A stretch of DNA of 64,000 nucleotides from Ceratopteris richardii (GCA_020310875.1 CM035423.1:138599160-138663159); one strand, 5' to 3'. Positions 21,801-32,514 are shown, numbered from the stretch's first letter. Numbers and translations are program-made. Notes: generated from the letters alone by a model not told the origin.

Positions 21801-22037
21801 AGACGTAAAGAGAGGCATGACAAGAATCTCAAGACCTATGCGATTCAAGAAGGGGATTTGGTGCTAGTTTATGATAGTAAATATTATAAATTCCCGGTGA
21901 AGTTACAGACAAGATGGGCAGGACCGTTTAAGGTGGTGGAACTCAACTCCAATGGTTCCATGCAAATTCAAGATTTAGGAGAAGAATGTGCTCCCGTGAA
22001 GGTTAACGCGCTTCGAGTTAGACCCTATTTCAAGTAA
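18878..22037 (+). pseudogene. G1 reverse transcriptase, RNase H and integrase
   Basis: One frame is open from the TAG at 18872 to 21676. RT: SSEWVSPIVVVSKKNK, FLDGFSGYNQI, FGLCNAPATFQRAM and the FVDD active site at about 19917. RNase H: HTDASHTTVGAML, TEKECLSMIF and VDHEALKYI. Integrase: GYWWPTLFKDSHTYCKKCDK, WGIDFVGPI (Asp), VSDRGMHF (Asp) and YYPRANGQVE (Glu). In the zinc domain the usual GGH is GGY, so one metal ligand seems lost. A frameshift at about 21665 is followed by the integrase C-terminal domain at about 21840-22037 (EGDLVLVYDSKYYKFPVKLQ, RWAGPFKVVE). The pol domain order RT-RH-IN is diagnostic of Ty3/gypsy. Confidence 0.95.
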
Positions 22038-22100
22038 CATTAGGACGGGAGAAGCCAGACGAAATCCAAGCAGAAGGACGTAGTAGACTCCTTGTACATA

Positions 22101-22103
<3 letters not shown>

Positions 22104-22135
<32 letters not shown>
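22104..22135. repeat. (TA)n microsatellite
   Basis: About 15 TA dinucleotides in the G1 region between integrase and the extra ORF. Confidence 0.95.
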
Positions 22136-22139
<4 letters not shown>

Positions 22140-22253
22140 ATATGTTAGCTATGATTTTCGTTGTCATAAATATTATCCCTTGCTAGCTCACGAATTTGGA
22201 CTTCTAATTATTTTTTTGTATTGTGCAGAGACTGTTAGGAGCTAAGTAAAAAA

Positions 22254-22604
22254 ATGGCAGATCAAATAACTCAACTCTATTTGTACGAGCTAAGGATATA
22301 TTTCTCGGACCAAACATTCGCCCGCATGGACATAGAGGTCGACGACTTTGAGACAGAATATGATGTGGAGGAAGCGCACTGGCTGGTATGCTTCATAAAC
22401 CAGGGTTTGGATGTTATATTTTATATTGAGTGTTTTGAGGAATACCTGACCCGACATGTAGGATGGGCGGGGGATCGATATTACTATTTTGACCCTTCGA
22501 GGGAAATGCCTAACGAAGAAAATGATATCACGTGGGCTTGGGCAGATGTGTTAACAATAGGAAGTGATGATGGAGCTCTTGAAGTTGAGCCTGTCTCGCC
22601 CTAG
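22254..22604 (+). CDS. G1 extra ORF, 116-residue acidic protein
   Basis: The ATG at 22254 (MADQITQLYLYELRIYFSDQ) opens 116 codons to TAG at 22604 with no interruption, in an element whose gag and pol both contain stops. The product is strongly acidic and rich in Asp/Glu/Tyr/Trp (WLVCFINQGLDVIFYIECFE in the middle). It has no signal peptide; one weakly hydrophobic stretch is too polar for a firm membrane call. A textbook splice acceptor, TTTTTTTGTATTGTGCAG, ends at 22228, 25 bases upstream of the ATG, so a spliced subgenomic mRNA could express it. Tat/Athila-lineage elements often carry extra ORFs here; I know no match for this one. Confidence 0.6.
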   Translation: MADQITQLYLYELRIYFSDQTFARMDIEVDDFETEYDVEEAHWLVCFINQGLDVIFYIECFEEYLTRHVGWAGDRYYYFDPSREMPNEENDITWAWADVLTIGSDDGALEVEPVSP

Positions 22605-22948
22605 GGAAGTCGTCGAGATGCGAGTACGAGTTGAGGCTATATGAGACATCCCGGAGACCCACATTCTACACCATCTAAGGATAGGTATATGAGGGACTAA
22701 GGCATAGCCGGCTGTAGTTACCTAGTGAAAAGTCAAATCGATGAATACATATGTAGTGTCTGTAATTGAGAGAATGGAGTGAAGAGGTAGTTGATCTGTC
22801 AAAGGCTGGAGTGTGTATGTTTGCATGTCTGTGTGGGAAAAGTGGGAAAATCCCTCTCTTGCTCTCCCTAATTCTCAGGACTCGGGCGAATTAACTAATA
22901 TGAAAAAAAAAGAAAACAAAAAGACATTGTGTTGTTGTGATCGTACCA
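22605..22948. other. G1 3' non-coding region
   Basis: No coding frame or conserved site is seen between the extra ORF and the tandem repeat. Confidence 0.5.
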
Positions 22949-23290
22949 ACGCGCTATGGTGAGCTAGTAGGTGGGTGGATTTATCCTAGCCGGGTGGTTA
23001 GGACCACGAGCCGCAGCAAGTTTCGCCATAGGCTTGGGATGTATATGTTTGTGTCTTAGCTACGCGCCATAACGGGTTGGTAGGTAGGTGGAGCCATCGT
23101 GGCTGGGTAGTCACGACCACGAGCCGCATCCAGCTTCATTATGGGCTAGCTGATATATGTTACTTGTCTCTCGTTATGTGTTTGTGTGTTGTGCGCTGCA
23201 TTGCATTGGTAGATGGGTGGAATCAACCTGACAGGGTGGTCAGGTCCACGAATCGCATCCAGTGACAACGTACGCCAACGTGTGAATATA
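22949..23290 (+). repeat. Three imperfect tandem repeats in the G1 3' region
   Basis: Units start near 22951, 23065 and 23194 (periods about 114 and 129). Each holds GCGC..., then TAGGTGGGTGGA or a variant, then GGGTGGT(T/C)AGG(A/T)CCACGA and GCCGCA/TCGCATCCAG. The string ACCACGAGCCGCA is shared by units 1 and 2. A (GA)n run follows at about 23332-23347. Confidence 0.8.
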
Positions 23291-24096
23291 AATAAAATCT
23301 ACCTATGAAGTTATTCCCCACTCCTGAGGGGGAGAGAGAGAGAGGAGAGGGCGATGATCATCGGGAAGGGAACGTTATTTGCTTGTGTGATTGGTATGTG
23401 ATGGCTTGTGACAGATCAGCTCACTTTGAATCAACATTCTTGAAGGCACGGAGACTCTATATGTACTTATGGATGAGGCTTTAGCGAGGTAACGCAACGG
23501 TCTTGCTTTATAACTTGTGTGCTCTATCTGAGGGTTTTCCAGTATGTGGGGCACTCTAGGGTTTTTATGTAGGACTTAACCTGTACTCGAGTCCCGATGA
23601 CTTTTGTAGGACGACGATGGGGATTCTTAGGGAGTGTCTAGTCATGGAATAATTGTACATAGCGAATAATAGGTGCAATAATGGGGTATGCATTTTGGGT
23701 ATGTTGCATCTCCTGTTGGATTCATTTCAGTTGTTGTTTATTTCGGTATTTCCGTTTCTGTTTTTTTCGCAATGACAGTTGTATGTGTAAGACATGGAAA
23801 GGTATGAATGTGTGGTTGAGACTATTTTCATAATGGAATGCATGAGCAAATTGATGCATGCTTGAAATGGAGTTGCATATATGTGCGTGTTCTTGGATCA
23901 TTTTGTAAATGAATAAGTTGTATGTATTCATGAGTATTTTTTAGTACTAATAGCTTCAATGAGTGCAGGTTCCGTTGGAGTAATGGCTCGATGGAAAGGT
24001 ATGCAAGCTTGTTGTACACTGATATTTTCATGGCTGTTTTGATTATGTTGCAGTGAGAGTGGCTCGTCGAGGACGACTTCGCAAATAAGAAGAGGG

Positions 24097-24111
24097 GAGT
24101 ATGTTAGCTCA
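24097..24111 (+). other. G1 polypurine tract
   Basis: AAGAAGAGGGGAGTA ends exactly where the 3' LTR begins. This is the expected plus-strand DNA primer site. Confidence 0.8.
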
Positions 24112-26341
24112 TGATCTAGTTGATTTTATGCACTAATATGCTTTTGTTGTGTAGAATATATGTTTGACTTCAGGTACTTGAAGAGTTGATTAGATGATTG
24201 ATGAGAAGTATTTGGAGGTAACACGACAACTTTTTGGTCGACGAGATGGGCTACCTCATGAGCAAAGAATGTCAAGAAAAATAGCTTTCTCCTCTTCGTG
24301 GGTGACTCTTGGTTGATATGTTCAAAGCAGAGTTATGTAGCAGCTTCTAGCTATTTTTTTTTTTTTATTTCATGTTGGCTAAGAAATTATTGGAAATGTT
24401 ATGATTGATGCTCGTGTCACTGCAAAAATATCACTTTGTACAATTGATGGGTAGGGCTGCATCACATATAACATTGAAATGGTTCTTACGATTTAATTTG
24501 GCAGATGTAATATACCCCAAAATTCCGTTGCATTTTGTTTCTGGTCAGCTCTGAAAAAAGGGATGGAGTAAGGAAGTTGTTTGTACCTCTATGGTTGGGA
24601 CAAAAATAGTTTTTTTCTCTTTGTTCTTTAGGAGTATGCAGGACAACAAAAAAGGGGTTTCTTTTTCGCATGCGGGAAAGGAAGGAGGAGGGCGCTGCTT
24701 TTTGGGGGATTCTATCTACGGAGGAGAGGAGCTTCTGATTCGAAGGGGCTATCCTCAATGGTCCCTCTCGGAATTCAAAAGGGAGGAGGGTAGAAGTCTA
24801 CTTGATTATTATCCCGCTCCTTCCGGGTGCAGAAAAAGGGGGGGGGAAATTCTGGGGGCTATCGGTCTTTTTCTTGCTGGGAGTCGGGCGGTGTTCGAGG
24901 CAGCTGAGAAGAGGGAGGTTTTTTGGGTTTGTTGTTCAGCAGCCCAGGTGCTATGAAGGGGGGAAGAACTTGCTTGGCTGGAGTTGTTGGGGAAGTCATC
25001 TCCTGTGCTCAGACAGAGGACAACAGTGGGGGGGAAGGAGCGCAACAGCTCGGAACTAAGGAAGGAGCTGATTTCAATTGACTGAGGAATAGGCTACGAA
25101 TACATCAAAAGAGAGGAGCAAAATATTGATTGGAAAGAGAGTACCATCAGAGATTTGACATCTTTTTTGGAGTTTGGGTGCAACTGGCAAATAGTTGACA
25201 GTAGAAATGTGGGAGGGGGTTTGAAGATTTGGAGATGGAGGTAAATCCTGCTTATAGATGTGTTGGATGCACTTCTGTACTGTAAGTTTTGTAAATAATC
25301 ATTCAAGTTGATAGACGAGTTCTTAGCAAGTGGCAATAGATTGGTTTACTATCATATAATTTGTATGCCTCAGTGCGATGCATCTGCTAACTCCATTGTG
25401 TATTGTATCGATTATGAAGTCTTTGAGGTCACTATTGTTGGTAGTAATAGTTAACAATTGCACTTGGAGTTCGAGTGTTGCATGTTTGGGACGTCTGTGT
25501 AAGACTTGCAGTTGCTACATCGTTTAGCACTTCATAGCAATGTGTGCATTTCATTGTGATCGTTATGTTGTGGTCTACAAATGCATGGATGCGATGATTG
25601 CATCATCTTGTTTACATACGCCTTTTTGCATGTTTATGGAAGAGAGTTTTCATGCTTGAATGTTTAGGTGGGTGTATGAGAGTAGGTCTCCATGTGCAAT
25701 CCGTTTATGTTGTATACAACCGTACGCAAGGAGAGAAGTGTTTGAATATGAAGGAGTATGTCGATTGATTGTGGGAGAAAAGGAGAGAACTAGGTGAGAT
25801 AGAATAAGAATGTGTGCAAGGAGTAAAAACGAAGACTGAAGAGTGAGTTTGTTAGTGTATGACAGTGAGGGGAAATGTGCAAAGGTGTGATTGTCGAGTG
25901 TGAGATCTATAGAGTAAGTGGAAAAAGTGTGTAAAGAGGTGGTCTCCGAGAGCGAGATAGAGATAAGGAGTGGTTAGGCATATAGAAAAAAAAATTTTAT
26001 CACATGCAAGATTGAGCTCCTCAGTCTTAGTTATATTTGTGTGTGTGCAAAAGAGAGTGAGTGGGAGAAGGAAGTTAGGAGTAAGAGAGTATAAGAGATA
26101 GGGAGAGAATGTGCAACCAAGGGGAACAAGAATGCATAAGTAAGGGAAGGGTGCAACTGCGAGAGTCAATCATTGCAATGGGTTCTGGGTTGTATATGTA
26201 CTCGGGTTTCTAGTCCACCTCCTTCCACATGTACATCTCAGGATTAATCAAGTGACTTCGAGCGAGAAAAGTGGACCGATTTTGAACGAATCAAGCCAAC
26301 CATATATATCTATACTTTTTCATTGGGCTCAGGATCTAACA
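24112..26341 (+). repeat. G1 3' LTR
   Basis: Starts TGTTAGCTCATGATCTAG and ends CTAACA; 2,230 bp, the same length as the 5' LTR. Confidence 0.95.
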
Positions 26342-26487
26342 TTTGGCGATCCTACTGGGGATCCCTAAAGAGGACATATTCGAGAGCAATTTTAGACTCA
26401 GAATAAAAGAAAGTGGCGTAGTATAAGTTAGTTGAACAGAACTTAGGTCTGTGTAAGACATTTTCCCTAGGACCGCAGGGGAAATCA
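26342..26487 (+). repeat. Extra copy of the G1 leader beyond the 3' LTR
   Basis: This repeats 15878-16023 (PBS onward, TTTGGCGATCCTACTGGGG to GCAGGGGAAATCA) with very few changes. It stops at A26487, after which CCATA and gene 4 coding sequence begin. The element therefore ends within its own leader instead of at the LTR. Confidence 0.92.
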
Positions 26488-26690
26488 CCATATGTCGATA
26501 TGTTTCTTGCCTTCCTTTCGCAATCCATCCACTTCAGGAGGATGAAGAGCCCTTTGGAATACTTTTCTTGTCGTCGCATACTCATGACTAACTGCAATGT
26601 TGATATGGAACTTATCACAATGATTTCGATTGTTTGAAAATTCAGCGAGAGTATTTGGGTTAAGTTTCTCCACGCTCTACTATGAAAAGT
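26488..26690 (-). pseudogene. Gene 4, 5' part, cut off by G1
   Basis: The minus strand reads VEKLNPNTLAEFSNNRNHCD, VSHEYATTRKVFQRALHPPE and KEGKKHIDIW up to the insertion point. Joining to 13647 with one copy of the 5 bp duplication gives HIDIWTHGSVHPIDPQ without a frame change. TTTCATAGTAG just upstream (about 26680-26690) could be a splice acceptor, so an earlier exon may be missing or non-coding. Family unknown; see the main part at 11480-13647. Confidence 0.55.
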
Positions 26691-26759
26691 GACCGGCAAG
26701 TGTGTAAAATGATGTGAAAGAGAGAAACAGGTCTGCTATGAAAAGTAGAGTAAAAAAGT

Positions 26760-26800
26760 GCAAAACATCATCAGCACACATTATATAGGTCCGTGAACAA
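26760..26800 (-). promoter_or_regulatory. TATA element facing into gene 4
   Basis: On the minus strand the sequence ACGGACCTATATAATGTGTG places TATATAA about 90-100 bases before the first gene 4 coding sequence. This mirrors the TATA element inside the left end of the block. Confidence 0.45.
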
Positions 26801-27000
26801 GAGGAAAATTTGAATTTTGATCAGCGCCCGATGAGCACAAACTTCGAGTCGTAAGATATCACACAAACTTTTCATGATTATCACACGAGTTTCTCTCTCT
26901 TCAAAATTTGCATAAGATACGTTTTAAATGAACTTACATAGAATTTCTTAAAGGATTTGACAACTTTAATCCAGATTAAGCACAACTAATTGAAATCCTT

Positions 27001-27036
27001 ACACAGCCCTTTTTGGGCCATTTTTCACCCCTAATG
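27001..27036 (-). repeat. Right terminal inverted repeat candidate
   Basis: The reverse complement starts CATTAGGGGTGAAAAATGGC and continues CCAAAAAGGGCTGTG, matching 3154-3188. AAGGATTT follows, compared with AAGGAAAT just inside the left copy. Confidence 0.45.
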
Positions 27037-27540
27037 AGAAATTAGTGCATTTAGGGGCCATCTTAGGGTCCTATGTACTCTTCAATTAAAGAATGATCTA
27101 AATTTAAGATTTTTACAGGTGAATTGACGGCATCCAGAGCAAGGTGACAATCAGAGCAAAGCAAGGCTTCAAAAGCATGTTTTCTTGGGCATAAGTGCAA
27201 TCAACGAGGAACTAGACTTGGGGTTGAAAGAACTCTCAACCCCCTAAGTCAATTGCTAGTTCAGGCTAAGCATGATTAGTGTCATTGATTAAATAGGCTC
27301 ACATTAGGAATGATACAAGTGCAAGAACCCCTTAATTACTCATGTTCAAGTGCAAATTAAGATATTGTGGCAACAAACCCTAAAGGAAAAGAACTTAATT
27401 TCAATGGTGTCATAACTAAGCACACAACAAAAAAGACAATACCTTATGTACATAATTGGACAAGACAAGAGATTAAGGAGAATAAAAACAAACCAAGTAA
27501 CTGAGAACAAAGAATTTGTGTGAAAACTAATCACATCGAG
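27037..27540. other. Unassigned sequence right of the four-gene block
   Basis: AT-rich, without a coding frame. A small inverted repeat, CCCCTAATGAG...CATTTAGGGG, lies at 27028-27057 across the presumed element end. It may include the leader of the following gypsy-like element. Confidence 0.35.
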
Positions 27541-28409
27541 TGCCTAAGGAAAACAAATTCATGAACCTTAGATCAGGGAAGCACATAGGAAAGGCCCATC
27601 GACATAGTGTTAACTCACTTGAAGTGAGTGTTAGAACCATAGTAGGATCTTGGGCTCAACAATTGAGTGGTTACCCTTACAAACTTAGCTCAAAGACAAG
27701 TGAGTCAAAAATGTCTTACAACATTAAGAGACCAAAGGGTGGTTAAGGGTTAGCCTACCTAGAAAGACCTAAAGGACCATATCAAACATAGTTGGAGTAC
27801 ATCTAAACCAACCACTTAGGTGCTTGCATCTATGAGGATGGTTTGAGGAGGTCGATAGTTCAATTGAAAAACCCATATCAGCTCTTTGGATTGGAACATC
27901 CAATGGTTAAATTTGAGAGAGACTCGCATATCTATAAGTAGCGAGTAATGTATATAATTACTAGTCGACCCTAATGGATTTGCAATAGTAATTCCCAAAG
28001 TAGAGAGAGGGAACTTAGAATAGGAACAATCAGATGGTGAACCTAGAACACCAAGAGGGAAATCAGTGTTGCCACGTATGCTCAACCCAGAATGGCTCCC
28101 TCAAGATAACAAAAGTATTGAGTTATTTCTAAATAGGGATATAGATGAGGCATTCTAGAGGTATAGCTATGAGCAATCAAGCAAAGTAGGAATAGTCACG
28201 ATCTATGAGCTCAAGGATCAAGAGATACCTCCAAAAGGGATGTACATAGACAACACTTGAGAATAAGTGTTTGTAGTGTCAAAACATGGGAGTCATGCCT
28301 ATGCATGGAGGGGTGAATTGGTTTTTCCCCCACTTCGATCTAATGCTGCCATTGGATACACATCTATGGCTCATGGATCCCAAAGAGAAGAAAAGGCAAG
28401 GAGAGACAT

Positions 28410-30325
28410 GAAGTGAGCTTTTCCCACACAGTAGGAAGAGACCAATCCACAGTAGAAACAAATAGGATGGAGAGACTAAGAGAACCAAGACCAAAAGGTG
28501 GTAGAGACGACTCTCCTTTACCTAGATCCCAAGAGCACCCAAGAATATTGAGATCCACCCAGTTAGTGAAATCCATGAAAATTTATTTTGATGGGACAAG
28601 AGATCTCTATGATGATGTTGTCGAGTTCAAGAAAGTGCTATGAGCCAAACAAGTGGATGACATGTTCACCCAGTACAATGCATTGGGACTCACATTGAAA
28701 AACACTACATTAACCTAGTTCAAACCTTTACAACAAAGGAAATTTAGAGACATTCATCACTAATTAGAATCATTTATCACAAAGTTCTCTAAAAGTGGGA
28801 TTAGACACAACACCTCTTCTTTGATTCATAGCTCCAAACTGACCCCCTAGGAGACACTCAGACTAGTAGGACATAGGTTTAGACAGTACATCGAGAGATG
28901 CCCAATGCTAGAGTTACCCACTTAAGCTAAACATGTATCCTTGTTTTTGGATGGGCTATTGAGCTCTAAATTACAATCCTATGTAAACATGAAAAAGCCC
29001 AAAACAATATAGCAATGTGTGAGAGTCTGTATAGACATTGAGGAGAACTTAGGAGATGAGCTCAAAATCTTCAAGGTCTAGAAGGACACAAATGGCTCTA
29101 CTCTTTCATCCTCAAAACATTCTAGTTCCATAGAAGACCTAGCCGAGAAGATAGCGTAGAAGCTAGGAGTCTCAAGCAAAGAGATATCCAAGATAACTTT
29201 CATCAAATGTTGTTAAACATGTGGCAGTGACCATATGGCAAACACCTGCCTGAACATGAAACATCCCCAAGGTATACTTAGTAGTCAGTACTGCATGATA
29301 GAAAGGTGGTACACTAACCACAATACACAAGATTGTTCGTACAACAAGCAAATGGTTAGACAAAACTATCCCCAGGTACATGAATAGACCATAGATACTG
29401 GAGCCAATACAACACTCAACCTTATTGTTATAGTCCCCAACAGAACTACCAAGTACTCTACCAGAGCCAATCTAGACCTCAACCGGTCCTAGTTCAGGAA
29501 ACACCAGCCCCTCCCAATGTAATCTCTATCAAATATATTGTTGCAGAAGAGAATCTCAGTAGAGCATTAGTACCCTCATCCCCATTAATCATAGAAAATG
29601 ATCCTCATTCCAATAGTTTTGATTCTACCCATGTAGATAGCCCACCAGCATACTAGACTAAGTCGCTCAAACATGTGGAAACATACCAATATAAGAGTCC
29701 ACCAATGGAACCTAGCTGGGAGCTAGACTATGTTAATGTCATGTACACCAATCCAACCCATGGCCCTAGTTGAGGCAAACAATAACACAAGGCCCTAAAG
29801 GACCATGTTTTAGGTGCCACAGAGATCATTACATACTGGAGTGTCCACATCCTCCACTAGGAGGATGAACCCAATATTATAACTTTCAAGGTTTTTGTAC
29901 CAATTATGGTAAAGAGCATGCCATACAAGAATGCCATTAAAACTTGACCAATGCCCATTAACATGATAGGCATTGTGCACACTTCAAAGGGATCCACACC
30001 AACCTATGTACCTATCCAAGATTTAATGAGAGCACATGCATTGCTACAAAATCAACAACCAAACCCTGATGAAATAGCTGAGAGTAGCAAAGTCAAACAG
30101 ACAAGTGGAAGAAAACTTAGATCTTGGAAGGACGAACGAGAAAGATGCAAAAGAATATGGAGTACGAAAATAACTAAGCTAGAAGGAAGCTTAAAGGAGA
30201 TTGGAGCCAAAACCTTAAAATTAGCATCACAAGAGTCAAATCAGGAGAACCCAACCCCAAAACTAGGATCGATTCTAGTTGAACCCATGCCAAAAAATCT
30301 AGATATGATGTTCAAAGCATGCTAG
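28410..30325 (+). pseudogene. Element X gag remnant with zinc-knuckle series
   Basis: The frame with many stops reads MKIYFDGTRDLYDDVVEFKK, then LTPxETLRLVGHRFRQYIER and PMLELPT, which is the retrotransposon gag domain. Knuckle-like motifs follow: C-C-stop-TCGSDHMANTC (29207-29248), WYTNHNTQDC (Cys pair lost, about 29305), CFRCHRDHYILEC (about 29812-29850) and CTNYGKEHAIQEC (second Cys lost, about 29895). The series of four matches the four-knuckle layout of G1 gag, suggesting a related lineage. From 29951 a Lys/Glu-rich stretch is open to 30325. Confidence 0.6.
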
Positions 30326-30843
30326 GCAAGACTCGGAGAAGGAACGCAAGTGGGAGAATTACATAAGAAGTATCTCAAAACATACCAAAAAGAAGAATCA
30401 ACCTTGATGCTCCTGATCACCTAGACATTCTCCAATGATGAGAATTTGACAAATCTAGGTGCTCAAGAAGTCTTTAATAGTCACGCTCAACAGCACTCAA
30501 ATATGGGTGCCCAATGCATGTCTCCTAACTTGGGAACCAAGCCGTGTAATATCCATCCCTCTGAAATCACACCATTGAGGAGCCTTATCACCATCGAATC
30601 CATCCCTTGTATCTCGTTCAAGGAACCATGTTCATTCACCGGATCTAAGAAGCTCCCAAAACCCTCCATACAACCCATTGTATAGTATAGAACCTCATAA
30701 TACTAACCTTCATCCTTGTAAACACTCACTAACCCTTAGTCCTTGTAGAAACAAACCCTACTAACTCACTAGTCAACTGTCATGATATCTCACATGAAAA
30801 GAAATGTATGCATTTATTCAGTGCTTGTAGGTAGTCTAGCGAC

Positions 30844-31798
30844 ATGGATTCGTCACCAAGAGATCATTATATGATCACCTCACACACAAAGCTACACGGG
30901 CTACACATAAGTTATGGAAAGGGATTTCCATCTCACTTTAGTGGGATCAAAGTTGATTTCCATGCTAATGTGCTATCATTTTGTAGAAGATACTGTACAC
31001 AAGCACTCATGGTCACAATGCAAGCTGAAGGATCTTCAAGTGTTAGCACCATCATGTCGGGAGTGGATTTTGAGAACCTATTGGTAGAGGCCCATCCTTC
31101 AATGAGGCCTCTAGCATTTCAAGTCTTCATGGGGACAAGGTTTGATGATGATCCTCCTATAGGAAGGATTGAAAAGGTACACAACAAATCCCATTGATTC
31201 CAGGGATTAACAAGACCTTTGGCTCATGCAGAGCACATTTACGATGCAACTGTGTGCTTTAGAAGTAACAGGAGGGGAAGATATCAATTCTTCTCCCAAG
31301 ATTTTGAAGCTCTTTAGTATTCATAGGAGTTAAGACCAATTTGGGAAAGGGAGGTTTTACAGAATACTTCAGTGTCCCAAACTCGATTTTTATCGATGCT
31401 ACTATCTATCACCACTTTACAACCACCCGTCAAGAAGGAGCTTTCGAGCATGTTCATCTAGCCATCTTTAGTTGCACACCCACCCTTCATGGCTTACATT
31501 CATGGCTGCATTTAAAATTCATGGCTTACATGTGCCAACAAAAGGGGAGAGGCTTATACCAGAACCTATGAAAAAAGGAGATGCTTTGAAGTGGCTGGAT
31601 ATTTCAGCTATCACACCTAAATTGTCAAAGTTTTTGCGAGTGTGCATGCAACATTTCACCTTCATGTCACAAGATCATCTCACATTGCCACAAAAATGCA
31701 TATGGCTTGGACTATGTCTTGCAAATACTGGGCCCCACACTATTGATCTAGCCAGTTGGATCCAAGAACGGTTGCATTTGGCAACTAGAGATGGATAA
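30844..31798 (+). pseudogene. Element X coding remnant of unknown function
   Basis: Open pieces at 30844-31197 (MDSSPRDHYMITSHTKLHGL; DFENLLVEAHPSMRPLAFQV) and 31341-31798 (FTEYFSVPNSIFIDATIYHH, then in another frame MQHFTFMSQDHLTLPQKCIW). The last part resembles the putative plant transposon protein domain that accompanies many plant gypsy elements, in which a helical repeat ends in an IDLG-type motif (here TIDLASWIQERL). That resemblance is from memory and weak. Confidence 0.35.
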
Positions 31799-32115
31799 GA
31801 AAGAGAGGCACTCACACCTATTTGCAATTACAAGGATAGTATATATGTTCTTAGTATATGACATGCCTCTCAAGTGAGCCATGTCTAGCAAAGAATTAAA
31901 ATTATTTAAAGGATCTACCAAAAATCTCGTAAGACACCAAAGTCAAGAACTAGAAAGCATATGAGCGGCACAATCGCATGTCTACAAGTGCCCCATCACC
32001 CTAGCAATCACCTAGAGAACCTTTTGTAGTAGTACCTCCCATGAGAATATTTTTGTCTTGCCCCCATCACATCTAAAGGAACATTGAGCCAGCTATAACC
32101 TCTCAAGCAACTACA

Positions 32116-32514
32116 ATGACTGCAACGGGCACTACAACTATAGAAGCAAGAGATGCCACAACTACTATTCGTGCTGAGACATTTGATTTCCCTATACCTT
32201 ACTTAGAGGCAAAGCCACTTAATACCACATTTAACTTTGAAATGCAAGATGCTTTTTCAAGTGATTTTCAATTTTCAGAATCTCAATTCTTGTCACAAGA
32301 GTACAAACGCCCCAGCTATCCCAGCTCTCCACCAGAACATGAGGCTGACCAAGTTGTGTACAGCTTAGATGAAGATAATAAGACAGCCACATATGATGAC
32401 GATGAAGACGATGAGAGTCAACAGAGCCAAGATTCACAGGATGAAGATCAACAAGGCCAAGATGATGACACCTCTAAGGCAACTTCATTCACTATAGTGA
32501 TCCAAAGGTTGTAG
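32116..32514 (+). pseudogene. Acidic Asp/Glu/Gln-rich open frame in element X
   Basis: About 132 codons are open, starting MTATGTTTIEARD, with aromatic motifs (FSSDFQFSESQF) and ending in a DDDEDDESQQSQDSQDEDQQ-type tail. It overlaps the repeat shared with 1-478. No family is recognised; the composition suggests a disordered region. Confidence 0.35.

Larger units (their letters stand above)
13648..26487 (+). mobile_element. Ty3/gypsy element G1 (Tat/Athila-like) inserted in gene 4
   Basis: Two nearly identical 2,230 bp LTRs (13648-15877, 24112-26341) start TGTTAG and end CTAACA. Between them lie a PBS, gag, protease, RT, RNase H, integrase, an extra ORF and a purine tract, all on the plus strand. 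CCATA precedes the 5' LTR (13643-13647) and also occurs at 26488-26492. The second CCATA does not follow the 3' LTR but 146 bases of repeated leader, so the inserted unit is LTR-internal-LTR-partial leader. The flanking gene 4 frame joins exactly when one CCATA copy and this unit are removed. The integrase region of the WPTLFKD type and the small extra 3' ORF suggest the Tat/Athila side of gypsy. Confidence 0.92.
3154..27036. mobile_element. Candidate multi-gene DNA transposon (split by gypsy G1)
   Basis: Four genes lie between an inverted repeat at 3154-3188 and 27001-27036 in the order plus, minus, plus, minus. A TATA element sits just inside each end facing inward. Removing the 12.84 kb G1 insertion leaves about 11 kb. 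Gene 2 encodes a CENH3-like histone and a Ulp1-like peptidase; gene 4 is a large protein with a Cys pair and is the best transposase candidate by elimination. Ulp1-like genes carried by plant DNA transposons are known (for example Mutator-like elements), but I know of none with a centromeric-type histone. No target-site duplication is visible: the left flank is truncated copia A1 and the right flank is not copia. The transposon reading is an inference from ends, gene layout and family context. Confidence 0.42.

Noticed and set aside
3154..27036. Polinton/Maverick or endogenous giant virus origin of the four-gene block
   Set aside because: A protease of related fold and a histone are suggestive, but no DNA polymerase, packaging ATPase or capsid gene is visible and the genes have spliceosomal introns.
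29172..29381. Minus-strand open frame in the element X gag region
   Set aside because: The plus strand carries the zinc-knuckle series here; the minus-strand frame is its shadow.
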